Below, piece by piece: positions 26,543-34,851 of a stretch of DNA of 64,000 nucleotides. A model generated the notes under the pieces. It worked only from the letters and a program-made list of their open reading frames with translations, did not search any database and was not told where the DNA came from. The stretch's first letter is position 1. Every line of letters begins with the position of its first letter. Source of the DNA: Nonomuraea aurantiaca (GTDB lineage Bacteria; Actinomycetota; Actinomycetes; Streptosporangiales; Streptosporangiaceae); assembly GCF_020215705.1 (NCBI RefSeq), contig NZ_JAIWNB010000027.1:1-64000 (forward strand), in the 5' to 3' direction. The position numbers and the translations under genes are program-made.

Positions 26543-26626
26543 GTGGACCGTCCTCGCCCTTGGCTGCTGCCCCTCGTGCTCGGCCTCCTGCTGCTGATCG
26601 TCGTGATCGGCGCCCTGCTGGCCTGA
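26543..26626 (+). CDS. Possible 27-residue single-helix membrane peptide
   Basis: A GTG at 26543 opens a 27-codon frame ending TGA at 26624. The peptide starts DRPRPWLLPLVLGLL and is otherwise one hydrophobic helix ending GALLA: a basic head plus one membrane span. It lies ten bases after thpR and one base before the stop of the converging aldo/keto reductase. No clear Shine-Dalgarno sequence. Small membrane peptides of this form are common but chance is possible in such DNA. Confidence 0.45.
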   Translation: MDRPRPWLLPLVLGLLLLIVVIGALLA

Positions 26627-26627
26627 G

Positions 26628-27596
26628 CTACCAGGCGTAGTCCTCCGGCGCCGGACGGTGCCCGGGGAAGATCTCGTCGAGGCGGGCCAGCGCCTGCTCG
26701 TCCAGCTCGATCTCCAGCGTGCGCAGGCTGCCGTCGAGCTGCTCCTGCGTGCGCGGGCCGATGATCGGCGCGGTGACCGCGGGCTGCTTCAGGAGCCAGG
26801 CCAGCGCCACGTGCGCGGGGTCCTCGCCGAGTTCGTCACAGAACTTCTCGTACTGCTCGATCTTGTCGCGGTGCTTCTCGAGCTCCGTGACCATGCGGTC
26901 GGCGGCCGACCGGCCCTTGTCGATCTTGCGCAGCACGCCGCCCAGCAGGCCGCCGGCCAGCGGGCTCCACGGGATCACGCCGAGGCCGTAGTCCTGGCAG
27001 GCGGGCAGCACCTCCAGCTCGACCGCGCGGGTGAGCAGGTTGTAGTGGCTCTGCTCGCTCACGAGCCCGATCGAGTTGCGCCGGGCCGCGGACTCCTGGG
27101 CCTTGGCGATGTGCCAGCCCGCGAAGTTGGACGATCCCACGTAGAGGATCTTGCCCTGCTGCTTCAGGACGTCCATGGCCTCCCAGAACTCGTCGAACGG
27201 CGTGTTCCGGTCGACGTGGTGGGCCTGGTAGATGTCGATGTAGTCGGTCTGCATGCGCTTGAGCGAGGCGTCGCAGGCCCGGCGGATGTTCAGCGCGGAC
27301 AGCAGGTTCTCGTTGGGCCAGTCGCCCATCGAGCCGTAGAGCTTGGTCGCGATGACCGTCTTCTCCCGGCGACCCTCGCCCTTGGCGAACCAACGGCCGA
27401 CGATCTGCTCGGTGATCCCCTCGCCCTGCTTCCAGCCGTACACGTTGGCCGTGTCGAAGAAGTTGATGCCCAGCTCATGAGCCCTGTCCATGATCGCGAA
27501 GGAGTCTTCCTCCGTGGTCAGCGGGCCGAAGTTCATGGTGCCGAGGCAGAGTGGACTGACCCGGAGGCCACTGCGTCCGAGGTTCACATAATCCAT
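26628..27596 (-). CDS. Aldo/keto reductase
   Basis: A 322-residue NADPH-dependent AKR of the YajO/Tas-like group. The fold begins MDYVNLGRSGLRVSPLCLGT. Catalytic residues are visible: Asp and Tyr in FFDTANVYGW, Lys in VIATKLYG, His in YQAHHVD. The cofactor segment is PIIGPRTQEQLDGSL. Start 27596 has GGTGGAG four bases upstream. A perfect 18-bp palindrome (27614-27631) sits just upstream and probably controls it. Frames extending further upstream overlap the divergent MATE relic and were rejected. Confidence 0.92.
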   Translation of the reverse strand: MDYVNLGRSGLRVSPLCLGTMNFGPLTTEEDSFAIMDRAHELGINFFDTANVYGWKQGEGITEQIVGRWFAKGEGRREKTVIATKLYGSMGDWPNENLLSALNIRRACDASLKRMQTDYIDIYQAHHVDRNTPFDEFWEAMDVLKQQGKILYVGSSNFAGWHIAKAQESAARRNSIGLVSEQSHYNLLTRAVELEVLPACQDYGLGVIPWSPLAGGLLGGVLRKIDKGRSAADRMVTELEKHRDKIEQYEKFCDELGEDPAHVALAWLLKQPAVTAPIIGPRTQEQLDGSLRTLEIELDEQALARLDEIFPGHRPAPEDYAW

Positions 27597-27613
27597 GTAC
27601 TCCACCCTAAATA

Positions 27614-27631
27614 CCTGGAGTGCACTCCAGG
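27614..27631. promoter_or_regulatory. Perfect 18-bp palindrome, MerR-type operator candidate
   Basis: CCTGGAGTGCACTCCAGG is a perfect palindrome 18 bases upstream of the aldo/keto reductase start and 18 bases before the MATE-relic start on the other strand. The core GGAGTGCACTCC is, from memory, typical of MerR-family operators in front of actinobacterial aldo/keto reductases. On the reductase strand it is followed directly by TATTTA, a possible -10. No merR gene lies in the window nearby. Confidence 0.7.
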
Positions 27632-27648
27632 CTAGTAGGGTCGGCCGG

Positions 27649-28699
27649 GTGAGCTCGGGCCTCCTTCGTGCGGCGGTGCCCCTGTTCCTCTCCATGGTCA
27701 CCACTACGCTCGGCACGCTGGTGGTCACTTCCGTGCTCGGCAGGCACGCCACCGTCACGCTGGCCGCCTTCGCGGTCATGTCGGCCGTGCTGAACCCCGC
27801 CTCCGCCGCTGTCGTGGGCGCTCTGCGCGGGCTCGCGCCCTTCGTCGCGCCGTACAAGGACACGCCCGCGGCGGCCGTGCCGATCCTGCGTGACGCGCGC
27901 TGGCTCACCCTGCTGGTGGGTACGGCCGGCGCGCTCGCGGTGCTGTGCGTGCCCCTGCTCGCCCGCGCCACCGGGGCGCCCGCCGAGGTCGTGGCCGAGC
28001 TGGGGCCGCTGCCCTGGCTCCTGTCGCTCTATCTGCTGGTGTTCGCCTCGGGTGGTGGGGCCAACACCGTGCTCGTGGCACTCGGCCGCAGCCGCCAGGT
28101 CCTCTGGTCCAGCCTGGCGGCCGGCGCCGCGATGATCGGCGGCACGGTCGCCCTGGTGCCGCCGCTCGGCCTGACCGGCGTGGGCGTCGCATGGCTGCTG
28201 TCGGGCGTCGCGGGCGTGGTCGTCTCGAACCTCTGCCTGCGCCGCGCCCTCGGGACGCGCGTCGGCCAGGGCCGGCCGCGGATCGGGGAGATCGTCCGGC
28301 TCGGGCGGGTGAGCATCCCGCTGGCCGGGACGGTCCTGATCAAGTTCGGCGGCCTCGGGGTCGTCACCTTCGCCGCGAGCACGACCGGCACCCGTGACGT
28401 GGCCGCCCACGCGGTGCTGAGCACGCTCACCGGGTTCATCATGCTGGCCTCGACTGCCGACGGGGCAGGCGGTACAGGGCATCGGGCTCATCGCGCTCAA
28501 GCGGTCGGGGGCGAGCCTGATCTACTTCGCCGTCGGGTACGGGGCGATGGTGGCCGTGGCCGCACCCGTGGCCGCCGCCTGGGGGCTCGTCGGGCTGTGG
28601 TGGCTCATGGCGGTGACCAACGGGGTGCTGGTCGTGCTGCAGGGCGCCGGATTTCACCGGCACAGCGCTACCGTGGGCGCGGCGTCCGTTGGGGCATGA
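27649..28699 (+). pseudogene. MATE family efflux protein, internally deleted and frameshifted
   Basis: From GTG 27649 a normal MATE exporter reads for about 268 residues (for example LRAAVPLFLSMVTTTLGTLV, and late VLSTLTGFIMLAS). At about 28450-28465 the frame breaks: the continuation GQAVQGIGLIALKRSGASLI, the usual C-terminal MATE segment, lies in another frame and runs to TGA 28697-28699. Two pieces total about 347 residues against some 420 expected, so roughly 60-80 codons are missing at the junction as well as the frame being shifted. Without the missing helices a working transporter is unlikely. The unshifted frame runs on to 28722 with meaningless sequence. Confidence 0.82.
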
Positions 28700-28718
28700 T
28701 GGCGGGGTGGGGGATGTT

Positions 28719-29717
28719 GTGATTCGTACGGCCGCCGGGGTTATCGCGGTCTTCGTCGTGTTCGTTCAAGGAAGCCCGGCCTTCGCCGATGATGGCGACA
28801 AGAAGCTGTTCACGTTCAAGGACGCGCGGATCACCGAGTCGAGCGGGCTGGCCGTGTCGCCGACGCGGGACGGCGTCTTCTACACGCACAACGACAGCTC
28901 GGCGGCGCCGACGTTCTACGCGGTGGGTTCCGATGGGCGGACCCGGGCGACGTACCGGCTCCAGGGGGCGCAGGCTCGTGACTGGGAGGCGATGGCCGCG
29001 AGCAAGGACCCCGCCACCGGGCGTGGGGTGCTGTGGTTCGCCGACATCGGCGACAACCTGGACGGGGCCTGGCCGGATGTCTCCGTCTACAAGGTCATGG
29101 AGCCGGAGACACTGCGGGACGCCACCCTTCCGGCGGTCCGCTACCGGTTCCGCTACGCGGACGGCGCCAGGAACGCCGAGGGCATCATGGTCAACCCGGT
29201 GACCGGGCGGCTCTTCGTGGTGTCGAAGGAGTTCTCCGGGTCGGTGTACCAGGCGCCCAAGAAGCTCAGGAGCGACCGGGTCAACGTGCTGCGCAAGGTG
29301 GGCACGGCCCCGATCATGGCGACGGACGCCGCGTACGCGCCCGACGGCAGCTCGTACGTGATCCGTACGTACTTCTCGGCTACGGTCTTCCGCCCCTCGG
29401 GGGAGTCGATCGGCAGGGTGTCGATGCCGGAGCTGAAACAGGCCGAGTCCATCGCCTACACCCGCGACGGCAAGAACCTGCTGACCGGCTCGGAGGGTGT
29501 GCGCAGCCCGGTCTATCAGGTGGCGCTGCCCGCGGCCGCGTTACCGGCCGCCGGCCCGTCCAGCTCGCCGACCCACCGATCGAAGGCGACCGTGTCGCCG
29601 TCCGCCCGGCCGGTGGCGGCGGCCAAGGGGCTCAGCGCGCGTGACGTCCTGATCTGGCTGGCCGCCGCCGCGGGCGCCAGCGGCATCATCGCGGCGATCG
29701 CCCGCCGCACCCGGTAG
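28719..29717 (+). CDS. Secreted, C-terminally anchored beta-propeller-like protein
   Basis: About 332 residues from GTG 28719 (GTG 28707 is possible). A signal peptide runs to GSPAFA. The exported domain has repeated blade-like strands, beginning ARITESSGLAVSPTRDGVFY and THNDSSAAPTFYAV, then WFADIGDN, EGIMVNPVTGRLFVVSKE and ESIAYTRDGKNLLTGSEG, similar to actinobacterial proteins annotated as lipoprotein-like or phytase-like propellers. A Ser/Ala/Pro linker and one hydrophobic helix (VLIWLAAAAGASGIIAAIA) with RRTR end the protein, giving membrane anchoring. Function unknown. It begins just after the MATE relic. Confidence 0.78.
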   Translation: MIRTAAGVIAVFVVFVQGSPAFADDGDKKLFTFKDARITESSGLAVSPTRDGVFYTHNDSSAAPTFYAVGSDGRTRATYRLQGAQARDWEAMAASKDPATGRGVLWFADIGDNLDGAWPDVSVYKVMEPETLRDATLPAVRYRFRYADGARNAEGIMVNPVTGRLFVVSKEFSGSVYQAPKKLRSDRVNVLRKVGTAPIMATDAAYAPDGSSYVIRTYFSATVFRPSGESIGRVSMPELKQAESIAYTRDGKNLLTGSEGVRSPVYQVALPAAALPAAGPSSSPTHRSKATVSPSARPVAAAKGLSARDVLIWLAAAAGASGIIAAIARRTR

Positions 29718-29732
29718 ATACGCCCAGCATGG

Positions 29733-30104
29733 TCATGGGTGGCGCATCGTGGCCGTGAAGAGGTCGCCGCGGAGGGCGCGTTCGACCACCGCGATCGAGC
29801 GGGACAGGCGCACGAGCCGGGGCCCCTCCTCGCGGTAGGCGTCCAGGACCGCCTCGATCGCGTGCGGCGGCAGGTGGCCCTTGAGGTCGACCGCGGCGCC
29901 CCGGTAGCCGGCGCGGGCCGCCTCGATCGCCGCGCCGACGTGGTGGCCGGCCATCCTGGCCAGCGCGATCGGGTGGCGGCGGAGCACCTCGTAGGCGCGG
30001 TAGTCGGGCGGCACCGCGTCGAGCAGCCAGGCCGCCGCCGAGGTCTCCCAATCGGGGACGCTGGGCGGGCGGACCTCGGGTGGCCACTCGGGCGGGAGAT
30101 ACAT
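29733..30104 (-). CDS. Conserved actinobacterial protein of unknown function
   Basis: A 123-residue soluble protein with a Pro-rich start (MYLPPEWPPEVRPPSVPDWE) and a helical body (AAWLLDAVPPDYRAYEVLRR, HPIALARMAGHHVGAAIEAA, VVERALRGDLF). I recall the pattern DWExxAxxWLLDxxPPDYRAYxVLRRHP from many actinomycete genomes, without a known role. It converges with the propeller gene, leaving 15 bases between stops. Long shadow frames overlap it on the same strand, but only this one shows the conserved pattern. Confidence 0.75.
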   Translation of the reverse strand: MYLPPEWPPEVRPPSVPDWETSAAAWLLDAVPPDYRAYEVLRRHPIALARMAGHHVGAAIEAARAGYRGAAVDLKGHLPPHAIEAVLDAYREEGPRLVRLSRSIAVVERALRGDLFTATMRHP

Positions 30105-30190
30105 GACGCCATCGTACTCACGTTCGATTTGTCGGTGAAGAGGTGGCTTTACCTGGGGTAACGCCGCAGCGACAGGAAGGAGATCGGCCG

Positions 30191-31096
30191 ATGGTCGCCA
30201 GCAACCTTGTTCTCATCGCGGGGGTCGGTGGAGTGGGCCGCACGGTTCTCGAGCAACTGCGCGCGCAGGATGTACCGGTGCGGGCGATGGTGCGTCACGA
30301 CGACGATCGGGCGGCCGAGCTGCGTGCGCTCGGCGCGGAGGTGGTCGTCGGCGATCTGACCCGGCCCGAGAGCGTCGCGGCCGCGCTGGAGAGTGTCGGA
30401 GGGATGTACTTCGGGATGCCCGTGTCGCCGGACCATCTGCTGGCCGCGACGGTGGTGGCCACCGTGGCGCGGGAGTACGGGGACCTGACCGGCCTGGTCG
30501 ACATGTCACAGATGACGGTGTCGCAGATGACCGCCATCAGCACCAGCGAGTCGCACCAGCAGCGGCTGCACTGGCTGGCGGAGCAGGTGCTGAACTGGTC
30601 GGGCCTGCCGGTGGTGCACATCCGGCCGACGGTGTTCCTGGACAATCCGCTGTTCACCACGCTGGCGGCGCGTTCGATCCGGGAGAACGGCACGATCGAA
30701 CTGCCGTTCGGCAGCGGGCGTACGTCGCCGGTCGCCGTGGACGACGTCGCCCGGGTGGTCGCCACCGTGCTCCGCGACCCGGCTCCGCATGTCGGGCACG
30801 TCTACGAGCTGACCGGGCCACGTACGGTCGACATGACGGAGCTGGCGGCGGAGTTCTCACGGGCGTTGGGCCGTCCGGTCTCCTATGTGGACGTGCCTCT
30901 GGACCGGTGGCGGGCCGAGGTGCTGGCGAAGGCGGGCCTGCCGCCGCACACCGAGGAGCACATCGCCACCATGGCCCGGCTGCACCGCGAGAACCGCTAC
31001 GACCGCGCGTCCGACGACGTGGAACGCGTCACGGGCGTACCCGCCCAGACGATCGAGGCGTTCGTAGCCGCGCGCAGAGATCTCTACCTGGGCTGA
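30191..31096 (+). CDS. NmrA-like NAD(P)-binding protein (atypical SDR)
   Basis: 301 residues. A Rossmann fold opens with LVLIAGVGGVGRTVLEQL (GxGGxG cofactor loop), then VRAMVRHDDDRAAELRALGA and VVVGDLTRPESVAAALE, as in NmrA and quinone-reductase-like proteins. The active-site Tyr-Lys pair of classical SDRs is absent, so it may be a redox sensor or a reductase of the QOR2 type. AAGGAGA lies eight bases upstream of ATG 30191. It stands alone between the converging unknown gene and the VOC gene; about 175 bases downstream contain only a small GC hairpin at 31232-31247. Confidence 0.85.
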   Translation: MVASNLVLIAGVGGVGRTVLEQLRAQDVPVRAMVRHDDDRAAELRALGAEVVVGDLTRPESVAAALESVGGMYFGMPVSPDHLLAATVVATVAREYGDLTGLVDMSQMTVSQMTAISTSESHQQRLHWLAEQVLNWSGLPVVHIRPTVFLDNPLFTTLAARSIRENGTIELPFGSGRTSPVAVDDVARVVATVLRDPAPHVGHVYELTGPRTVDMTELAAEFSRALGRPVSYVDVPLDRWRAEVLAKAGLPPHTEEHIATMARLHRENRYDRASDDVERVTGVPAQTIEAFVAARRDLYLG

Positions 31097-31271
31097 ACCG
31101 CTCCGAACGGGCCAGAAGCAACCACCAGGACGTGGCCAAAAGCCTGCCGATCGTTGAAGCCGCCGCTCCTGGACTTCGCCGCTGACGTGCGCGAATGTGG
31201 AGAGAACGTCCCCCCATGCCGTAGACAGCAGCCCCGGGCCACCGGGGGTCGAACGGGGAGGATCCGCCGCT

Positions 31272-31715
31272 GTGGACATGAAGCTCGAGGTCGTGGTGGT
31301 GCCGGTCGCCGATGTCGACCGGGCCAAGGACTTCTACAAGGCGCTCGGGTGGCGGGAGGACGCCGACGTCGCCGTCGGCGCGGACTTCCGGGTGGTGCAG
31401 CTGACCCCGCCCGGCTCGCCGTGCTCGATCATCTTCGGCAGCGGGGTCACCTCGGCCGCGCCGGGCTCGACGCAGGGCCTGCACCTGATCGTTGACGACA
31501 TCGAGGCGGCACGGGCCGAGCTCGCCGAGCGCGGGGTCGAGGTGGGTGAGGTGTTCCACGACGCGAGCGGGGTGTTCCACCGCGCCGGGACCGAGGGGCG
31601 GGTGGCGGGCCCGGAACCGGCCCGCCAGAGCTACGGCTCCTACACCTCCTTCAGCGACCCTGACGGCAACGGCTGGATACTCCAGGAAGTCACCACCCGC
31701 CTTCCGGGCCGCTGA
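31272..31715 (+). CDS. VOC superfamily (glyoxalase-like) protein
   Basis: 147 residues from GTG 31272, which has GGGGAGG upstream; ATG 31278 is an alternative. Two beta-alpha-beta-beta-beta modules are visible: VVVVPVADVDRAKDFYKALG to SIIFGSG, then GLHLIVDDIEAARAELAERG to FSDPDGNGWILQEV. The metal-ligand positions of the family can be placed at the ends of these strands, but His is replaced at the first, so activity is uncertain. Related proteins include glyoxalases, dioxygenases and antibiotic-binding proteins. A 55-residue gene follows at 36 bases. Confidence 0.88.
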   Translation: MDMKLEVVVVPVADVDRAKDFYKALGWREDADVAVGADFRVVQLTPPGSPCSIIFGSGVTSAAPGSTQGLHLIVDDIEAARAELAERGVEVGEVFHDASGVFHRAGTEGRVAGPEPARQSYGSYTSFSDPDGNGWILQEVTTRLPGR

Positions 31716-31751
31716 GCCCGGATGGCCGGCCTCACGGAAGGAGGCAGCAAG

Positions 31752-31919
31752 ATGCAGGTGACGTATAGCTCGGTGGCCGAGGTGGCCGATGCCCTGCGCC
31801 GTGCGGAGGCCGCGCACGGCCGGTACGAGCAGGAGCTCGGGCACGCCGACCCCGACTGGCCGGCCTGGTATGCCCAGTACATGGCCGACGAGCAGGCCAG
31901 GGACGCCGCCGCCCGTTGA
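31752..31919 (+). CDS. Small conserved protein linked to the VOC gene
   Basis: 55 residues; AAGGAGG lies seven bases before ATG 31752, so translation is well supported. The peptide MQVTYSSVAEVADALRRAEA is helical and ends DPDWPAWYAQYMADEQARDA. I recall similar short proteins beside VOC genes in actinomycetes, with the WPxWYAxYM pattern, but no function is known. It probably shares the VOC transcript. Confidence 0.75.
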   Translation: MQVTYSSVAEVADALRRAEAAHGRYEQELGHADPDWPAWYAQYMADEQARDAAAR

Positions 31920-31941
31920 CCAGAAGGTTGATGGATCACCC

Positions 31942-31957
31942 AAGTAAGCGCTAGCTT
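31942..31957. promoter_or_regulatory. TetR-like operator candidate before the epimerase operon
   Basis: AAGTAAGC-GCTAGCTT is a 16-bp dyad with six of eight positions symmetric, seven bases upstream of ATG 31965. The form AAGnAAGCGCTTnCTT is typical of TetR-family operators. Its position over the start region suits repression of the plus-strand operon. No adjacent tetR gene is present. Confidence 0.45.
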
Positions 31958-31964
31958 CCATAGC

Positions 31965-32954
31965 ATGCGCGTCCTGGTCAGCGGTGGCTCGGGGTTCGTC
32001 GGCTCGCACGCGGTCGCGGCCCTGATCGCGGCCGGTCATGAGCCATGCCTTCTGGCGAGAAATCCGGAAAAAGTGCGTCGGGTGCTGGGTTCCGGGGACT
32101 GGGTGATCCGCCAGGGGGACATCCGTGACGCGCCGGCCGTACGCGCCGCTCTGGAGGGGTGTGACGCGGTGCTGCACGCCGCCGCCGACATGGGGGTCAC
32201 CGGGCACGGGGCGGACCTGCGCGGGTCCAACGTCGTCGGGCTGCGTAACGTGCTCGGGCAGGCCGCCGAGCTGGGGCTGGATCCGATCGTGCACGTCTCC
32301 ACGATCGCGGTGTTCGTGCCGCCCGCCGGGCCGCTCATCACCGCCGACAGCCCGCTGGCCAGCCCCAGGAACGCCTACGGCCGGTCCAAGGTCGAGGGCG
32401 AGCGGTACGCCAGGGAGCTGGGCGGCGTGACCATCGTCTATCCGGGCGGCATCAGCGGGCCGGGCCAGCCGACGCTCGACGCGCTCAACGAGGGGCTCCG
32501 CGCGGGCCTGCGGTTGGGCTGGCCGATCGTGCCGGGCGGGGTGGGCGTGCTGGACGTCCGGGACCTGGCCGTCGCGCTGGCCCGCTGTTTCACGCCCGGC
32601 CGACGGGACCGCCGCTACCTGCTCGGGGGACATTTCCTGACCTGGAGGCAGCTGGCGGACATATGCGCGGAGGTGACGGGACGGGCGGGACGGACCTACC
32701 GGATGCCCGGCGGCCTGCTGCGCGGGATGGCCGCGACACTCGACGGGCTCAAGCGGCTGGCGCCCATCGACTACCCGCTCACCCGTGACGCGGCCGACTT
32801 CATGCTCACTCTGGTCCCCACCGACGACGGCCCCGCGCTCAAGGACCTCGGCCTCACCCTGCGCCCGGTGGAAGACACCGTTTCGGCTACATTGCGGTGG
32901 TTGGCCGCCGAAGGCCACCTGAATCCGGCCAGAATCGGCAAACTGGCGCTGTGA
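31965..32954 (+). CDS. NAD-dependent epimerase/dehydratase (extended SDR)
   Basis: 329 residues. The cofactor motif is SGGSGFVGSHAVAAL at the N-terminus (GxxGxxG), followed by VIRQGDIRD; the active site YxxxK is YGRSKVEGE near residue 140, with upstream VSTIAVF supplying the Ser. The C-terminus (RPVEDTVSATLRWLA) is typical of 3-beta-HSD/dihydroflavonol-reductase-like actinobacterial members. Substrate unknown. It opens a plus-strand run of coupled genes; its stop overlaps the lhgO start (GTGA). A TetR-like dyad lies just upstream. Confidence 0.87.
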   Translation: MRVLVSGGSGFVGSHAVAALIAAGHEPCLLARNPEKVRRVLGSGDWVIRQGDIRDAPAVRAALEGCDAVLHAAADMGVTGHGADLRGSNVVGLRNVLGQAAELGLDPIVHVSTIAVFVPPAGPLITADSPLASPRNAYGRSKVEGERYARELGGVTIVYPGGISGPGQPTLDALNEGLRAGLRLGWPIVPGGVGVLDVRDLAVALARCFTPGRRDRRYLLGGHFLTWRQLADICAEVTGRAGRTYRMPGGLLRGMAATLDGLKRLAPIDYPLTRDAADFMLTLVPTDDGPALKDLGLTLRPVEDTVSATLRWLAAEGHLNPARIGKLAL

Positions 32955-34141
32955 CAGAGAAGATCGGTGTCATCGGGGCCGGCATCGTCGGCCTGGCGGT
33001 CGCCCGCGAGCTCGCCACCACGCGAGGCGCCGAGGTGACGGTCCTCGAGAAGGAGGACCGCGTCGGCGCGCACCAGACCGGGCACAACAGCGGCGTCGTC
33101 CACGCGGGCATCTACTACCCGCCGGGCTCGCTCAAGGCCCGGCTCTGCCGTGAGGGCGTGGCGCTGCTCAAGGAGTACTGCGCCCAGCACCGCCTGCCGT
33201 ACGAGGAGGTCGGGAAGCTGGTCGTGGCCTCTACCAGCGCGGAGCGGCCGCGGCTCGCGGCGCTGGCGGAGCGGGCCAGGGCGAACGGCGTGCCCGGCAT
33301 CACCGAGCTGGACGCGCTCGGCCTGCGCGAGATCGAGCCGCACGCCGTCGGCGTCGGCGCGGTCCACTCGCCGCACACCGCGATCGCCGACTTCCCCGCC
33401 GTCGCGCGCCGGCTGGCGCTCGACGTGGCCGAGCTGGGCGGCTCGGTACGGCTGGCACACCCGGTCAGGGCGATCAGGGAGACCGCAGGGAGCGTCGAGG
33501 TGCTGGCCGCCGGGCGGCGCTTCGCCTTCGACCGGCTGGTGATCTGCGCCGGACTGGGCACCGACGCGGCGGCCCGGATGGCGGGACGGCCGGGCGACAT
33601 CAGGATCGTGCCGTTCAGAGGCGAGTACTACGCGCTCGACGGAGCGGCCAGGGACCTGGTGCGCGGCCTGATCTACCCGGTGCCCGACCCCCGCTACCCG
33701 TTCCTCGGCGTCCACCTGACCAGGCACATCGACGGCGAGGTGCTGGTCGGGCCGAACGCGGTGCTCGCGCTCGCCTATGAGGGCTACCGGGGATACAACC
33801 TCCGTAATTCCTGGCAGATTCTGCGCTGGCCGGGCACGCTGCGCATGGCCCGGCAGCACTGGCGCACCGGGCTCAAGGAGGTCCACGGCTCGCTGGTCAA
33901 GGGGGCCTTCGTCCGGGCCGCGCGCCGCTACGTGCCCGAGCTCACCGCCTCCGACCTGCGGCGAACCGAGGGCGGGGTACGCGCCCAGGCCGTGGCGAAG
34001 GACGGCCGGCTGGTCGACGACTTCGCCGTGGACGTGGAAGGCAGGGTCGTTCTGGTGCGCAACGCGCCGTCCCCCGCGGCGACCTCCAGCCTGGCGATTG
34101 CTCGGCACATCTCCGGAATTGTCCCAGCACTCGTTCGGTGA
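32951..34141 (+). CDS. lhgO: L-2-hydroxyglutarate oxidase (FAD-dependent)
   Basis: 396 residues from GTG 32951. The FAD-binding motif is IGVIGAGIVGLAVARELATT, then HQTGHNSGVVHAGIYYPPGS, the LhgO/L2HGDH signature; late motifs VGPNAVLALAYEGY and RTEGGVRAQAV are family-specific. The enzyme oxidises L-2-hydroxyglutarate to 2-oxoglutarate at the membrane or with oxygen. Length is as expected. It overlaps the upstream epimerase by four bases, and its TGA overlaps a GTG at 34138 that could start the next gene, implying translational coupling into a two-component system. Confidence 0.92.
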   Translation: MTEKIGVIGAGIVGLAVARELATTRGAEVTVLEKEDRVGAHQTGHNSGVVHAGIYYPPGSLKARLCREGVALLKEYCAQHRLPYEEVGKLVVASTSAERPRLAALAERARANGVPGITELDALGLREIEPHAVGVGAVHSPHTAIADFPAVARRLALDVAELGGSVRLAHPVRAIRETAGSVEVLAAGRRFAFDRLVICAGLGTDAAARMAGRPGDIRIVPFRGEYYALDGAARDLVRGLIYPVPDPRYPFLGVHLTRHIDGEVLVGPNAVLALAYEGYRGYNLRNSWQILRWPGTLRMARQHWRTGLKEVHGSLVKGAFVRAARRYVPELTASDLRRTEGGVRAQAVAKDGRLVDDFAVDVEGRVVLVRNAPSPAATSSLAIARHISGIVPALVR

Positions 34142-34155
34142 GGGCATCCTTGGAG

Positions 34156-34851
34156 ATGATGGAAGCGCGACTGCTGATCGTCGAGGACGACCCCAACATC
34201 CTCGAACTCCTCGCCGCGAGCCTGAGGTTCGCGGGTTTCGACGTGTCCACGGCCAAGAGTGGCCTCGACGCCGTTACCGCCGTCCAACGGCACCGTCCTG
34301 ACCTGGTCGTCCTTGACGTCATGCTGCCCGACCTCGACGGCTTCGAGATCGTCCGGCGGCTGCGCGGCGGGGGTGTGCACGTGCCCGTGGTCTTCCTGAC
34401 CGCGCGCGACGAGACCGAGGACAAGATCCGCGGGCTGACGATCGGCGGCGACGACTACGTCACCAAGCCGTTCAGCCTCGAAGAGGTGGTCGCCAGGATC
34501 CACGCGGTGCTCCGCCGTACCAGTGGGGAGTCGCAGGCGCCGCCGCCCCGGCTGACGTTCGCCGACATCGAGCTGGACGAGGAGAGCCACGAGGTGTGGC
34601 GCGGCGGCAACGCCGTGTCGCTGTCGCCGACCGAGTTCAAGCTGCTGCGCTACTTCATGACGAACGCGGGCCGGGTCCTGTCGAAGCCGCAGATCCTTGA
34701 CCACGTCTGGGACTACGACTTCAGGGGCGAGGTCGGGATCGTCGAGTCCTACGTGTCGGTGCTCCGCCGAAAGATCGACAACCGCAACCCGCGGCTCATT
34801 CACACGCTGCGCGGTGTCGGATACGTGCTGCGGCTGCCGCCGAGTCCGTGA
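34156..34851 (+). CDS. OmpR-family response regulator
   Basis: 231 residues from the first of two ATGs (34156/34159); a GTG at 34138 overlapping the lhgO stop is an alternative. The receiver domain (5-120) has the acidic pair ED-D, phosphoacceptor Asp54 in LVVLDVMLPDLDGF, Thr in VVFLTARDE and Lys in YVTKPFSLEEV. The C-terminal winged helix (about 140-231) reads LSPTEFKLLRYFMTNAGRVL and SVLRRKIDNRNPRLIHTLRG. It resembles TcrX/PrrA-type actinobacterial regulators. Its stop overlaps the kinase start. Confidence 0.92.
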   Translation: MMEARLLIVEDDPNILELLAASLRFAGFDVSTAKSGLDAVTAVQRHRPDLVVLDVMLPDLDGFEIVRRLRGGGVHVPVVFLTARDETEDKIRGLTIGGDDYVTKPFSLEEVVARIHAVLRRTSGESQAPPPRLTFADIELDEESHEVWRGGNAVSLSPTEFKLLRYFMTNAGRVLSKPQILDHVWDYDFRGEVGIVESYVSVLRRKIDNRNPRLIHTLRGVGYVLRLPPSP

